44,770 nt of DNA from Bacteroidaceae bacterium (GCA_017551845.1 JAFZKR010000153.1:1-44770); one strand, 5' to 3'; shown: positions 26,701 to 37,727, numbered from the stretch's first letter. The notes: generated by a model from the letters alone, not told the origin. Numbers and translations: made by a program.

Positions 26701-27429
26701 ATGAAAAGGCTCATTATACTGATTATTATACTCATCTCCGTTCCGTTGCCGTACGTATCTACCATCTCGGCAGCAGAGCCTGATGAGCATATCCAGCAGT
26801 TGATGTCCTCATTCACTTGGGACATAAGATTTGGCTTTTCGGCAACAGGTACCTACGTCTATAATCCTCAGGCTGACGGAAAGAGTCTTGACGGCTATAC
26901 CAAGGACACGCAGGTCGGCCATTTCTTCGGATTGTACGGATATTACAACCGGGAAAAACTATTCTTCAAGACCGGAGTGGGTCTCAGCAGGAACAAATCC
27001 ACTTTCTATGTTGATCTGAACAGTTGGGATCCTGATGCGGAATCGGTAAAGGAAATAGGAATTTCCCTGTCGTCATACAACCTTTTTGTCCCGATTCAGG
27101 CTGGAATACACATAATAAACAAACCACCCTACAGCATGTCTGTCTATTCGGGGCCCAAATTCATGTTTCCATTTACAAGCAGTTACATCTCAACTTTCAT
27201 TGGGCTTGAGGATCAGGACATCACTGAGAATCTTTCCGATTTCATTTGGGGGTGGACCATTGGATTTACCATACGTACCGGCAGGACCATGATTGACTTT
27301 GAGTACGAGAGTGGAATAAACAATATCTCCGAAGGATTCGACGGTCAGTGTCCACAACCCGCACCTGAACAACTTATCCTCAACCGAAGGCTCAATATCC
27401 TCTCGTTCTCCTACGGAATAACATTTTGA
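26701..27429 (+). CDS. outer-membrane beta-barrel protein, PorT-like
   Basis: The 242-residue product has a signal peptide ([23 protein letters not shown]). It continues with alternating amphipathic strands ([61 protein letters not shown]) and ends in the barrel signal SYGITF. This resembles the PorT/OprF-like 'outer membrane protein beta-barrel' family. No function can be assigned. It sits between pyrI and glyA, 29 bases from each, in a same-strand run. Confidence 0.75.
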   Translation: MKRLIILIIILISVPLPYVSTISAAEPDEHIQQLMSSFTWDIRFGFSATGTYVYNPQADGKSLDGYTKDTQVGHFFGLYGYYNREKLFFKTGVGLSRNKSTFYVDLNSWDPDAESVKEIGISLSSYNLFVPIQAGIHIINKPPYSMSVYSGPKFMFPFTSSYISTFIGLEDQDITENLSDFIWGWTIGFTIRTGRTMIDFEYESGINNISEGFDGQCPQPAPEQLILNRRLNILSFSYGITF

Positions 27430-27457
27430 TCCAAAAACAAAGCATTATAACAAGATT

Positions 27458-28738
27458 ATGAAAAAAGACCAGGAAATTTTCGACATCATCGAACGCGAAC
27501 ATCAGCGTCAGGCAAAAGGAATTGAACTGATTGCATCAGAAAACTTCGTAAGTGACCAGGTAATGCTGGCTATGGGCTCATGCCTTACCAACAAATATGC
27601 CGAGGGCTATCCGGGCAAACGCTATTATGGCGGATGCGAAGTGGTTGACGAGGCAGAAAGTCTTGCCATTGCAAGAATCAAGCAGATTTTCGGTGCGCAA
27701 TATGCGAATGTACAGCCACACTCCGGTGCACAAGCCAATGCAGCCGTTCTCCAGGCAGTTCTTATGCCGGGTGAAACATTCATGGGCCTTAACCTTGCGC
27801 ACGGCGGTCACCTGTCACACGGTTCAGCAGTAAACTCATCAGGTATCCTCTACCACGCTGTAGGTTATGACCTCAATCCCGAGACTGGTCGTGTTGACTA
27901 TGACAAGATGGAGCAACTTGCACTTGAAGTTAAGCCCAAGCTCATCATCGGTGGTGGTTCAGCCTATTCACGCGAGTGGGATTACGCCCGCATGCGTAAG
28001 ATAGCCGATGAGGTTGGCGCACTCCTTATGATTGATATGGCTCACCCCGCAGGACTCATTGCAGCAGGTCTGCTTGAGAATCCCGTTAAATATGCACATA
28101 TAGTAACATCAACCACACACAAGACACTGCGCGGTCCCCGCGGCGGTATCATCCTGCTGGGCAAGGACTTTGAGGATCCCCGTGGCCGCAAGACTCCCAA
28201 GGGCGAGACTAAGATGATGTCACAGCTCATTGACTCAGCCGTATTCCCAGGCACACAGGGTGGTCCTTTAGAGCATGTAATCGCCGCCAAGGCTGTAGCA
28301 TTTCACGAAGCCCTTCAGCCGGAGTTCAAGGAGTACCAGATCCAGGTTCAGAAGAATGCCAGAAAACTGGCCGAAGAACTTTCCAAGCGCGGATTCACAA
28401 TCGTTTCAGGCGGCACCGACAACCACAGTATGCTGGTTGACCTGCGCTCAAAGTATCCCGATCTGACCGGTAAGATTGCCGAGAAGGCTCTTGTTGCAGC
28501 CGATATAACCACCAACAAGAACATGGTTCCGTTTGACTCACGCAGCGCATTCCAAACCTCTGGTCTGAGATTCGGAACTCCCGCCATCACAACCCGCGGT
28601 GCCAAAGAGGATCTGATGGTTACCATTGCCGAAATGATTGAGGAGGTTCTGAATGCTCCCGAGGATGAAGCAGTAATAGCAAAGGTCCGTTCTCGTGTAA
28701 ACAGTATCATGAAGGATTATCCTATGTTCGCTTACTAA
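27458..28738 (+). CDS. glyA: serine hydroxymethyltransferase
   Basis: The 426-residue PLP enzyme interconverts serine and glycine with transfer of a one-carbon unit to tetrahydrofolate. The PLP lysine is Lys222 in [13 protein letters not shown]; other signatures are [15 protein letters not shown] and the DMAHPAGL segment. Length is normal. Like ppdK and gnd it uses strongly biased codons (GGT, CGC, AAG), a sign of high expression. The next gene, 10 bases downstream, is also a one-carbon/methionine enzyme, so a shared role in methyl supply is likely. Confidence 0.97.
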   Translation: MKKDQEIFDIIEREHQRQAKGIELIASENFVSDQVMLAMGSCLTNKYAEGYPGKRYYGGCEVVDEAESLAIARIKQIFGAQYANVQPHSGAQANAAVLQAVLMPGETFMGLNLAHGGHLSHGSAVNSSGILYHAVGYDLNPETGRVDYDKMEQLALEVKPKLIIGGGSAYSREWDYARMRKIADEVGALLMIDMAHPAGLIAAGLLENPVKYAHIVTSTTHKTLRGPRGGIILLGKDFEDPRGRKTPKGETKMMSQLIDSAVFPGTQGGPLEHVIAAKAVAFHEALQPEFKEYQIQVQKNARKLAEELSKRGFTIVSGGTDNHSMLVDLRSKYPDLTGKIAEKALVAADITTNKNMVPFDSRSAFQTSGLRFGTPAITTRGAKEDLMVTIAEMIEEVLNAPEDEAVIAKVRSRVNSIMKDYPMFAY

Positions 28739-28748
28739 AAAATGTAAC

Positions 28749-29678
28749 ATGGATATCAGGGAAGAACTAAAAAAGAGAATTCTTATTCTGGATGGTGGAA
28801 TGGGAACCTGTATCCAGCAGAAAGGATTGGAATATGACGGCAATAATGACGCTCTCCCTCTGACAAGACCGGAAATAATTTCCGAAATCCACAACGCCTA
28901 CATCAATGCAGGTGCCGACATCATCAGTACATGCACGTTCGGTGCCAATGCCATTTCCCAAGAGGGATACGGATTACAGGAACAAGTACGTAATATGAAC
29001 ATTGCAGCCGTAAAGGTTGCCAGAGAGGAAGCTGAAAGAGCTCAAAAGAAAATCTGGGTAATGGGGAGCATCGGACCTACACCCAAGTCTCTTGTCATCA
29101 CCACAATGATGCAGGATCCTTCAGAGACATTCAATATAAACACCCTTACCAAGGCCTATTACGAACAGGCCAAGGCTCTGGCAGACGGCGGTGTTGATGG
29201 TTTTCTGATTGAAACAGTCACCGATGAATGTAACGCCTATGCAGCATTGGATGCTGTAAGCAAAGTCCAAAAAGAGAACAATTCAGACTTGCCAGTTATG
29301 CTATCTGTCAGCATAATGAACTCAAGCGGATGTCTAATGACCGGATTGAATGTGGTTGACCTATATGACAGTCTAGTCAAGAAAGGACCTTTCAGGCTGA
29401 TGAGTTTCGGTCTCAACTGTTCCTTTGGCGCAAAAGAGCTTTATCCTGTCATCAAGAACATAGCCTCGGCTGTTGATTGTGCGGTAAGCATATATCCGAA
29501 TGCCGGTCTTCCCACGACCCACGGTTATGACGAAGGACCTTGTGACACTGCCGATGCTCTAGAAAAGATGGCAGGTGACGGTCTTGTAAATATAGCTGGC
29601 GGTTGTTGCGGCACCACCCCGGAACATATCCGCGAAATCGCCTCAAGACTAAAAAATTATTCGCCAAGAAAAATTTGA
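28749..29678 (+). CDS. homocysteine S-methyltransferase, MetH N-terminal-domain type
   Basis: The 309-residue protein is a single homocysteine-binding TIM barrel. It has the MetH-like N-terminus (ILDGGMGTCIQQKGLEYDGN), the segment NAGADIISTCTFGANAIS, and the three zinc cysteines: one in FGLNCSFGAKEL and two in the final GGCCGTTPEHI. The closest pattern I recall is the first domain of cobalamin-dependent methionine synthase rather than the MmuM type. The folate, cobalamin and activation domains are not encoded next to it; a sugar kinase gene follows. It may be a split MetH subunit or use another methyl donor. Confidence 0.85.
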   Translation: MDIREELKKRILILDGGMGTCIQQKGLEYDGNNDALPLTRPEIISEIHNAYINAGADIISTCTFGANAISQEGYGLQEQVRNMNIAAVKVAREEAERAQKKIWVMGSIGPTPKSLVITTMMQDPSETFNINTLTKAYYEQAKALADGGVDGFLIETVTDECNAYAALDAVSKVQKENNSDLPVMLSVSIMNSSGCLMTGLNVVDLYDSLVKKGPFRLMSFGLNCSFGAKELYPVIKNIASAVDCAVSIYPNAGLPTTHGYDEGPCDTADALEKMAGDGLVNIAGGCCGTTPEHIREIASRLKNYSPRKI

Positions 29679-29691
29679 CTTGCTTCAAAAT

Positions 29692-30771
29692 ATGAATATC
29701 GAACTTAAAAAAAATTGCAAATACGCGATGCTTGTCCCGACAAGCATGGGATTGCGTGTCACCCCACCCTCAGGACAGCCGGTCCAAAGCTGCAATGTCC
29801 TGAATCTTCAGGCCACAAGTGCCGAGACCAATGTTGCAAGTATCTCCTCATATCTCGGCTTGCCTGTCAAGGTACTTACGACCTTTGTTGAAGGTTCGCC
29901 TTTCTCCGATTTCATAAAGCGCGACCTTCGCAGCCGCGGTATGGACTTCGAGGGCCCCGATGTTCCGCAGGGCGGTCCGTGGGGCTACCGTCACCAGATC
30001 AACATAGCTGATAGCGGATACGGTTCGCGTGGACCAAGAGTGTGGAATGACCGAGCCGGTGAAGTAGGTCGTACACTAAACGTCAAGGATTTCGACCTGA
30101 AAAGGATTTTCAGTAAAGAGGGAGTGCAGATAGTGCATCTTTCAGGTCTGATTTGCGCACTTAGCCCGGAGACCAGCCGCTTTTGTCTGGAAATAGCACG
30201 TACTGCTAAAAAACATGGGACCAAAATCAGTTTTGATCTGAATTACCGTGCATCTTTCTGGGAAAAACGCGAGAAGGAACTGCAAAGCATTTTCTCTGAG
30301 ATATGCAGTATCAGTGATATCCTGATTGGCAATGAGGAGGATTTCCAGTTGGCACTCGGAATAGAGGGGCCTGAAGCTGGAGGTAAAGACCTTACATCGA
30401 AAATTGACGGATTCAAATCTATGATTAACCGCGTAAAAGCAATTTATCCAGGTGCACAGGTATTTGCAACAACCCTGAGACAAGTTGAGAACACCAACAG
30501 TCACAACTGGGGTGCCATAATGCTTCACGGAGATGAATGGCACATTGTCGAACCCCGCAACATTCATGTTCTGGACCGCATAGGCGGAGGCGACGGATTC
30601 GTAGGCGGTCTCCTTTACGGCATACTTAAAGGTTGGGAACCGGAAAAATGGATCCAATTCGGATGGGCCACCGGTGCTCTTGCCACCACATTCCTGACCG
30701 ATTACGTACAGCCAGCCGACGAGGAACAGGTATGGAGTGTTTGGGCCGGTAACGCCAGAGTCAAAAGATAA
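29692..30771 (+). CDS. PfkB-family sugar/sugar-acid kinase (2-keto-3-deoxygluconate kinase-like)
   Basis: The 359-residue ribokinase-fold protein has the catalytic base Asp301 in LDRIGGGDGFVGGLLYG, the KDG-kinase-like segment FDLNYRASFW and NEEDFQLALG. The N-terminal substrate motif is unusual: the usual GG...NVA signature reads SAETNVASIS. It would phosphorylate a sugar or sugar acid with ATP. By similarity it is usually called a 2-dehydro-3-deoxygluconokinase. In this operon, with a LarA-family epimerase and gnd but no dehydratase or KDPG aldolase, gluconate is an alternative substrate. The ATG at 29692 follows the previous stop by 13 bases. Confidence 0.82.
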   Translation: MNIELKKNCKYAMLVPTSMGLRVTPPSGQPVQSCNVLNLQATSAETNVASISSYLGLPVKVLTTFVEGSPFSDFIKRDLRSRGMDFEGPDVPQGGPWGYRHQINIADSGYGSRGPRVWNDRAGEVGRTLNVKDFDLKRIFSKEGVQIVHLSGLICALSPETSRFCLEIARTAKKHGTKISFDLNYRASFWEKREKELQSIFSEICSISDILIGNEEDFQLALGIEGPEAGGKDLTSKIDGFKSMINRVKAIYPGAQVFATTLRQVENTNSHNWGAIMLHGDEWHIVEPRNIHVLDRIGGGDGFVGGLLYGILKGWEPEKWIQFGWATGALATTFLTDYVQPADEEQVWSVWAGNARVKR

Positions 30772-30774
30772 GCC

Positions 30775-32049
30775 ATGCTTTATTTTGCCAGAGGCTCCAA
30801 GACTGATGTAATCACATCCGATGAGGTACGTGACATACTGTGCAAAGTATTTGACCGTATGGGGCCGAAGGAACGTGTTCTTGCTCTTCCTCCCGACATA
30901 ACGCGACTAAACTCCTATGCCGGTCCCATTACGGAGATATGTTACGACTATTTCGGAAGTAAGCTGACAGACATAATGCCTGCCATAGGAACCCACTCTC
31001 CCATGACTGACAGCCAGATAGCTTACATGTTCGGCCACACCCCACTTGGGCTGTTTCGCAAACATGACTGGAGGAATGATGTTGTGACTGTCGGTGAAGT
31101 TCCTGCCACCTATATTGAAAAAATATCAGAAGGCCGATTTCATTACAATTGGAAGGCGCAGGTCAACCGGATTCTGCTTGATCCGGGGTTTGACCTCATT
31201 CTCTCCATAGGGCAAGTGGTTCCTCACGAGGTCATTGGCATGGCCAATTACAACAAGAACATCTTTGTGGGTGTGGGAGGAAGCGACGGCATCAACAAAA
31301 GCCATTTTCTTGGTGCCACATACGGCATGGAACGTATCATGGGACGTGCCAAAAGTCCCGTGCGTGACGTTCTGGAATACGCATCGCAGCATTTCATAAA
31401 GAATCTGCCCATTGTCTATATCCAGACCGTACTATCAAAAGGCATTGATGGGCAGATGAAACTGCGCGGACTGTTCATTGGTGATGACTTTGAGTGTTTC
31501 AGCCGTGCAGCAGAACTGGCTCTTAAGGTCAACTTCATCATGGTTGAAAGACCTATAAAGAAATGCCTTGTTTGGCTTGACCCTGAGGAGTTCAAAAGCA
31601 CATGGTTGGGTAACAAGGCCATTTACCGCACCCGCATGGCTCTGGCCGACGGGGCCGACCTCATAATCATGGCACCCGCCCTGAAAGAGTTCGGTGAGGA
31701 CTCCGCCATTGATTCACTCATACGCAAATATGGTTACAACGGCACCCCAGCCACACTCAAGGCAGTTGAGCAGAATGCTGACCTTAAAGAGAATCTGGGA
31801 GCAGCCGCCCACCTCATTCACGGTTCAAGTGAAGGCCGATTCAATATCACATACTGCCCCGGCCCCGCAGTTACACGCTCTGAGATTGAGAACGTAGGAT
31901 TCAGATGGGGCAATCTGGATGAGATCACCGCAAAATACAACCCTTCGGCCTTGAAAGACGGCTGGAACACTGTAAACGGTGAAGAGGTCTATTACATTTC
32001 AAACCCGGCACTTGGACTGTGGGCCTATCCTGACCGCTTTAAAGATTGA
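30775..32049 (+). CDS. LarA-family (lactate racemase domain) epimerase/racemase
   Basis: The 424-residue protein belongs to the nickel-pincer-nucleotide-dependent LarA superfamily. Residues matching LarA of Lactobacillus plantarum are present with the right spacing: Asp41 and Arg44 (PPDITR; Asp72/Arg75), His74 (GTHSP; His108), His151 and Lys161 (VPHEVIGMANYNK; His174/Lys184, ten apart). The family invert C2 of 2-hydroxy acids; members include lactate and malate racemases and a D-gluconate 2-epimerase. The position 3 bases after a sugar-acid kinase gene and upstream of gnd favours a sugar-acid substrate. The cofactor genes larB, larC and larE are not in the window. The substrate is inferred. 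Confidence 0.85.
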   Translation: MLYFARGSKTDVITSDEVRDILCKVFDRMGPKERVLALPPDITRLNSYAGPITEICYDYFGSKLTDIMPAIGTHSPMTDSQIAYMFGHTPLGLFRKHDWRNDVVTVGEVPATYIEKISEGRFHYNWKAQVNRILLDPGFDLILSIGQVVPHEVIGMANYNKNIFVGVGGSDGINKSHFLGATYGMERIMGRAKSPVRDVLEYASQHFIKNLPIVYIQTVLSKGIDGQMKLRGLFIGDDFECFSRAAELALKVNFIMVERPIKKCLVWLDPEEFKSTWLGNKAIYRTRMALADGADLIIMAPALKEFGEDSAIDSLIRKYGYNGTPATLKAVEQNADLKENLGAAAHLIHGSSEGRFNITYCPGPAVTRSEIENVGFRWGNLDEITAKYNPSALKDGWNTVNGEEVYYISNPALGLWAYPDRFKD

Positions 32050-32052
32050 ATT

Positions 32053-33186
32053 ATGAAGATTGTATGTGACAATAAGATCCCGTTCCTGAAAGGAGCCCTA
32101 GAGCCATACGCACAGGTTGTATATCTGCCCGGCAGCGAGACCACAGCTGATGTGGTACGTGACGCCGATGCCATAATCACCCGCACCAGGACCAAGTGCA
32201 ACGAGTCATTGCTCAAAGGTTCAAAAGTAAAGATGATAGCCACAGCCACCATAGGCTATGACCATATTGATACCAAGTGGTGTGAGTCAAACGGCATTGA
32301 ATGGACCAACGCCCCCGGATGCAACTCATGGTCTGTACAGCAGTACATAGGTTCCCTGCTGGTGACCATGTCACGTGAACTTGGGTTCTTCTGCAAGCAA
32401 AAGACACTGGGTGTGGTTGGCGTAGGCAATGTAGGCAGCAAGGTTGCCCGCATAGGAGCACTGTTGGGATTCAAGGTGTTGCTGTGTGACCCTCCGCGCG
32501 CACGCCGTGAGGGAACAGCCGGATTTGTGACACTTGATGAGATAATAACCCAAAGTGATATCATTACCTGTCATGTGCCTCTGCAACGTAGCGGTGAGGA
32601 CTGCACTTTCCATATGATTGATGCTGCCAGACTGGCATCAATGCGCAGGGACCAGATTCTCATAAACAGCTCCCGCGGTGAGGTGGTTGACTGCAATGCG
32701 CTCAAGGCCGCATTAAAGAACGGTGCTATCAGGGCGGCATCACTTGACGTTTGGGAAAACGAGCCTGACATAGACCGTGAGCTGCTGTCACTCCTATTCA
32801 CCGGCACACCGCACATTGCCGGCTATTCGCTTGACGGCAAGGCAAACGGCACCATGATGAGCGTACAGGCTATCGGCCGCAAGTTTGACCTGCCATGCAG
32901 TGACTGGACTGTAACGGTTATTCCCCTGCCCCTGCAACCAGTTGAGTTCACGCTTGACGCTGCGGGCAAAACGCCGCAAGAGGTACTGGCCGATGCTATT
33001 CTCTACACATACAGGATAAAGGATGACGATGCCCGCCTGAGGGCTGACACAGGCAGTTTTGAACGCCAGCGTGCCGACTATCCCGTGCGCCGAGAATTCA
33101 CCGCATTTACGGTGACTCTAACAAATGATGACACGGGACGCGCTACGGTCATACTGCGCGAGATAGGATTCAATGTAAATGACTAA
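32053..33186 (+). CDS. pdxB: PdxB-like 2-hydroxyacid dehydrogenase (erythronate-4-phosphate dehydrogenase family)
   Basis: The 377-residue protein has the split D-2-hydroxyacid dehydrogenase fold: Rossmann motif GVVGVGNVGSKVA (about 120-132), the catalytic set Arg208 (SSRGEV), Glu237 (WENEP) and His254 (PHIAGYS). A PdxB-type C-terminal dimerisation domain (about 290-375) follows. PdxB oxidises 4-phosphoerythronate in DXP-dependent vitamin B6 synthesis. The whole-length match makes PdxB the best call. Its place 3 bases after the LarA-like gene and 15 bases before gnd raises the alternative that it oxidises or reduces a sugar acid of the same pathway. Confidence 0.8.
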   Translation: MKIVCDNKIPFLKGALEPYAQVVYLPGSETTADVVRDADAIITRTRTKCNESLLKGSKVKMIATATIGYDHIDTKWCESNGIEWTNAPGCNSWSVQQYIGSLLVTMSRELGFFCKQKTLGVVGVGNVGSKVARIGALLGFKVLLCDPPRARREGTAGFVTLDEIITQSDIITCHVPLQRSGEDCTFHMIDAARLASMRRDQILINSSRGEVVDCNALKAALKNGAIRAASLDVWENEPDIDRELLSLLFTGTPHIAGYSLDGKANGTMMSVQAIGRKFDLPCSDWTVTVIPLPLQPVEFTLDAAGKTPQEVLADAILYTYRIKDDDARLRADTGSFERQRADYPVRREFTAFTVTLTNDDTGRATVILREIGFNVND

Positions 33187-33201
33187 AACAAAATAGAACA
33201 A

Positions 33202-34659
<1,458 letters not shown>

Positions 34660-34691
34660 CGCGATACACGTTCCTCAGTTCCTTAGGAACG

Positions 34692-34757
34692 AACCTTTTT
34701 TTAGTTTACTCCGTAAACAGGCGCCCTCCGGGCGGTAACGACCAAAATGGCCGTTAC
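34692..34757 (+). repeat. three-stem-loop 3' element, copy 2 (after gnd)
   Basis: The element begins AACCTTTTTTTAGTTTAC. Stem A: GTTTAC (34704-34709), loop TCC, GTAAAC, 6 of 6. Stem B: CGCCC (34722-34726), loop TCC, GGGCG, 5 of 5. Stem C: GTAACGACC (34735-34743), loop AAAAT, GGCCGTTAC, 8 of 9. It aligns with the element after ppdK (17243-17307), sharing AACAGG before stem B and the CCTCCGG core. The gap to the next gene is 128 bases. Confidence 0.6.
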
Positions 34758-34787
34758 TTGACTACATTAAACTGACATTATGATTAT

Positions 34788-36038
34788 ATGAAAACTCTTG
34801 GAAAATACTCTTTTGGCATTGGAGACAGGTTCTCTCATGAGGGTAAGGCCCAGCTGGCCGCACTTATTGAGGGTGCCGGCAGATATCCGTTTGAGTTCGT
34901 TCCCGTTTGGAACAAATCCAACCGTGAACACCAGATAGTGAATACCGAGCCGTCTGACACACGCCGTGAGGCAGATGAAGCAGTCAAGGCTTTGGGATAC
35001 GGCAAGCCATACTTTGTTGATGCAGACCACATCAACATGAACAATGTGGACCGTTTCATTGATGCATCAGATTTCTTTACTATTGATGTTGCTGACTACA
35101 TAGGCAAACCCGCTGATTCAGACTCAACCAGCAAGTTTGTTGAGAACAACCTGAAGTACATCGGCACACTCACTGTTCCGGGTATTCAGGAGCCGTTTAA
35201 GGTTGATCGTGCACTGCTTGAGACATTAGCCGCCAAATACCTGTTTGCAGCCCAGGAGGCAGGCCGCATCTACCGGCATATTGCAAGTAAGAAAGGTGCT
35301 GACAATTTTGTGACAGAGGTTTCAATGGATGAGGTTGACTCTCCACAGACCCCCATTGAGATATTCTTCATACTGAGCGCACTGGCACAAGAGCAGATTC
35401 CCGCACAGACCATAGCCCCAAAATTCACCGGCCGTTTCAACAAAGGTGTAGAATATGTTGGTGACACCGCACAGTTTGAAAAAGAGTTCCGTGAAGACCT
35501 GCTGGTAATAGACTATGCCGTCAAGGTATTCGGTCTGCCGCAGGGACTCAAGCTCAGCATACACTCTGGCAGTGACAAATTCTCAATCTACCCCATCATG
35601 GGCCGCCTTATACGCCAATATGACAAAGGCATACATATCAAGACCGCCGGTACAACTTGGCTTGAAGAGAACATTGGTCTGGCTTTGGCCGATGAAAAAG
35701 CACTTGAGCTGGCCAAAAGGATTGCAATTGCCGCACTGGGCCGCATGGAAGAGCTCTGCATTCCTTATGCTACTGTCATTGACATCAATCCTGCAAAACT
35801 GCCTACAGCCGCGCAGATCGAATCATGGACCGGCGAGCAGTATGCACGCGCCCTTCGCCATAACCGCCAGGATCCGCTTTACAATCCTGATTTCCGCCAA
35901 CTTGTGCATGTCAGCTACAAGATTGCTGCCGAACTGGGCGATGAGTATTACGCAGCTTTGAAGCGCAATGCCGCAGTGATTGCTGAGCAGGTCAAGGAGA
36001 ACCTGCTTGACAGACACATATCACGCCTCTTTTCATAA
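34788..36038 (+). CDS. uxaE: tagaturonate epimerase family protein
   Basis: The 416-residue protein resembles UxaE of Thermotoga, which interconverts D-tagaturonate and D-fructuronate at C4. Recognisable parts are the start GKYSFGIGDRFSHEGKAQL, VDADHINMNNVDRFI, the central FTGRFNKGVEYVG and KLSIHSGSDKFSIYP, and GIHIKTAGTTWLEE. The gene directly precedes uxaC with a 30-base gap, which is exactly the partner expected: UxaC makes tagaturonate from galacturonate and UxaE converts it to fructuronate, replacing the UxaB/UxaA branch. The call rests on recalled family patterns and context, so moderate certainty. Confidence 0.78.
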   Translation: MKTLGKYSFGIGDRFSHEGKAQLAALIEGAGRYPFEFVPVWNKSNREHQIVNTEPSDTRREADEAVKALGYGKPYFVDADHINMNNVDRFIDASDFFTIDVADYIGKPADSDSTSKFVENNLKYIGTLTVPGIQEPFKVDRALLETLAAKYLFAAQEAGRIYRHIASKKGADNFVTEVSMDEVDSPQTPIEIFFILSALAQEQIPAQTIAPKFTGRFNKGVEYVGDTAQFEKEFREDLLVIDYAVKVFGLPQGLKLSIHSGSDKFSIYPIMGRLIRQYDKGIHIKTAGTTWLEENIGLALADEKALELAKRIAIAALGRMEELCIPYATVIDINPAKLPTAAQIESWTGEQYARALRHNRQDPLYNPDFRQLVHVSYKIAAELGDEYYAALKRNAAVIAEQVKENLLDRHISRLFS

Positions 36039-36068
36039 ACTGATTATTAACCTGATTATCTGACCTAT

Positions 36069-37478
36069 ATGACAACCAAACCGTTCATTCATGAGAATTT
36101 CCTGTTGCAGTCAAAAACTGCAGAGCATCTGTTTCATGACCACGCAAAGAAACTGCCCATCATAGACTACCACTGCCACCTGAACCCGCAGGAGGTAGCT
36201 GAGGACCACAAGTTCCGCTCTATCACCGAACTATGGCTTGGAGGCGACCACTACAAATGGCGTGCACTGCGTACAAACGGAGTTGCAGAAAAATATATAA
36301 CCGGTGATGCATCGGACTGGGAAAAGTTCCGGAAATGGGCCGAGACCATGCCCTACTGCATGCGCAACCCGCTCTATCACTGGACACATCTGGAACTCAA
36401 GACCTGTTTTGGCATAGACAAGGTTCTCAATCCTGATACCGCCAAGGATATCTATGACGAGTGCAATGAGAAACTCTCCAGTCCTGAGTTCAGCGCCCGC
36501 AACCTGATGCTCCACTACAATGTTGAGGCAGTCTGCACCACCGATGACCCCGTTGACTCACTAGAGTACCACAAGCAGATACGTGAGAGCGGATTCAAGG
36601 TAAAGGTGCTGCCCACCTGGCGCCCTGATATGGCCATGAGCGTTGATAACCCCGCCGCCTACCGCGATTATATTGACAAGCTGTCAAAGGTGAGCGGTGT
36701 GTCTATCAACTGCTTTGATGATATTGTAAAGGCACTGCTCATACGCCACAAATATTTTGAGGAGCAGGGTTGCCGCCTGAGCGACCACGGAATGGAGGAA
36801 TTCTATGCCGATGATTTCACAGCCAAGGAACTGGATGAGATCTTTGCCAAAGTATATGGTGGCAAAAACCTTACAGAGGCAGAAATCCGCAAGTTCAAGA
36901 GCGCAATGCTCATAGAGTTCGGAAAGATGGATGCCGATACCGGCTGGACACAGCAGTTCCACTACGGCGTAATACGCAACCAGAACAGCAAAATGTTCAA
37001 ACTAGTCGGAAAGGATACCGGTTTTGACTCAATGTCGCAGGTAATGACCGCCAAGGCCATGAACCGCTATCTGGACCGCCTCAACAGCATGGACAAGCTT
37101 ACCAAGACAATAATCTACAACCTGAACCCGAGTGACTTTGAGATGGTAGGCACCACCATAGGCAACTTCCAGGACGGCAGCGTACCGGGCAAGATCCAGC
37201 TTGGCGCAGGCTGGTGGTTCCTTGACCAGAAAAACGGAATGGAGCAGCAGATGCAGGTATTGAGCATGCTGGGACTGCTGTCACGTTTTGTAGGAATGCT
37301 TACTGACAGCCGTTCGTTCGTATCATATGCCCGTCATGAATATTTCCGCCGCATACTCTGCAATCTCATAGGCAATGATGTAGAAAAAGGTGAAATACCC
37401 TCAAGTGAAATGCCACGCATAGAACAGATGATAAAAGACATATCATACTATAACGCAAAGAACTATTTCAAATTCTGA
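36069..37478 (+). CDS. uxaC: glucuronate (uronate) isomerase
   Basis: The 469-residue TIM-barrel enzyme isomerises D-glucuronate to D-fructuronate and D-galacturonate to D-tagaturonate. The N-terminal metal-binding pair His35 and His37 (IIDYHCHLNPQEVAED) and other family segments (VCTTDDPVDSLEYH, LPTWRPD, IQLGAGWWFLDQKNGMEQQM) are present, and length matches. It is the last gene of the plus-strand run and lies 30 bases after uxaE. The step links pectin or glucuronate-containing glycans to central metabolism. Confidence 0.96.
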   Translation: MTTKPFIHENFLLQSKTAEHLFHDHAKKLPIIDYHCHLNPQEVAEDHKFRSITELWLGGDHYKWRALRTNGVAEKYITGDASDWEKFRKWAETMPYCMRNPLYHWTHLELKTCFGIDKVLNPDTAKDIYDECNEKLSSPEFSARNLMLHYNVEAVCTTDDPVDSLEYHKQIRESGFKVKVLPTWRPDMAMSVDNPAAYRDYIDKLSKVSGVSINCFDDIVKALLIRHKYFEEQGCRLSDHGMEEFYADDFTAKELDEIFAKVYGGKNLTEAEIRKFKSAMLIEFGKMDADTGWTQQFHYGVIRNQNSKMFKLVGKDTGFDSMSQVMTAKAMNRYLDRLNSMDKLTKTIIYNLNPSDFEMVGTTIGNFQDGSVPGKIQLGAGWWFLDQKNGMEQQMQVLSMLGLLSRFVGMLTDSRSFVSYARHEYFRRILCNLIGNDVEKGEIPSSEMPRIEQMIKDISYYNAKNYFKF

Positions 37479-37565
37479 GTACTGATCATTAGCTCTTTTG
37501 ATTGATTTATTTATTCACCGGCTTCAGACAGAAAGCTTATTTGTAAAAAAAATGAAGATAAAAAA

Positions 37566-37596
37566 TTTGCAGAATCAATATTAAAGAGTACCTTTG
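37566..37596 (+). promoter_or_regulatory. promoter of tRNA-Lys
   Basis: TTTG (37566-37569), a spacer of 19 bases, then TACCTTTG (37589-37596): a full match to the Bacteroidetes consensus. The mature tRNA starts 25 bases further on. Confidence 0.75.
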
Positions 37597-37620
37597 CAAC
37601 GCTTTTGGAAAAGGCGTTTT

Positions 37621-37693
37621 GCGCGATTAGCTCAGTTGGTAGAGCAATTGACTCTTAATCAATGGGTCCAGGGTTCGAATCCCTGATCGCGTA
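37621..37693 (+). tRNA. tRNA-Lys (anticodon CTT)
   Basis: The 73-nt sequence folds as a cloverleaf. The acceptor is GCGCGAT with ATCGCGT (G1-U72 wobble), the D arm GCTC-AGTTGGTA-GAGC, the anticodon arm ATTGA-CTCTTAA-TCAAT with anticodon CTT, the variable loop GGGTC, and the T arm CAGGG-TTCGAAT-CCCTG. The discriminator is A73. CCA is not encoded, as usual in this phylum. Confidence 0.95.
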
Positions 37694-37727
37694 CAAAGAA
37701 AGAGGTCTTGACGACCTCTTTCTTTGT
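37693..37727. terminator. hairpin terminator after tRNA-Lys
   Basis: A perfect 15-bp stem (ACAAAGAAAGAGGTC with GACCTCTTTCTTTGT, loop TTGAC) starts at the tRNA discriminator base. Its pyrimidine-rich 3' arm partly replaces a U-tract. It may work in both directions, also for the convergent metallo-beta-lactamase gene. Confidence 0.6.
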
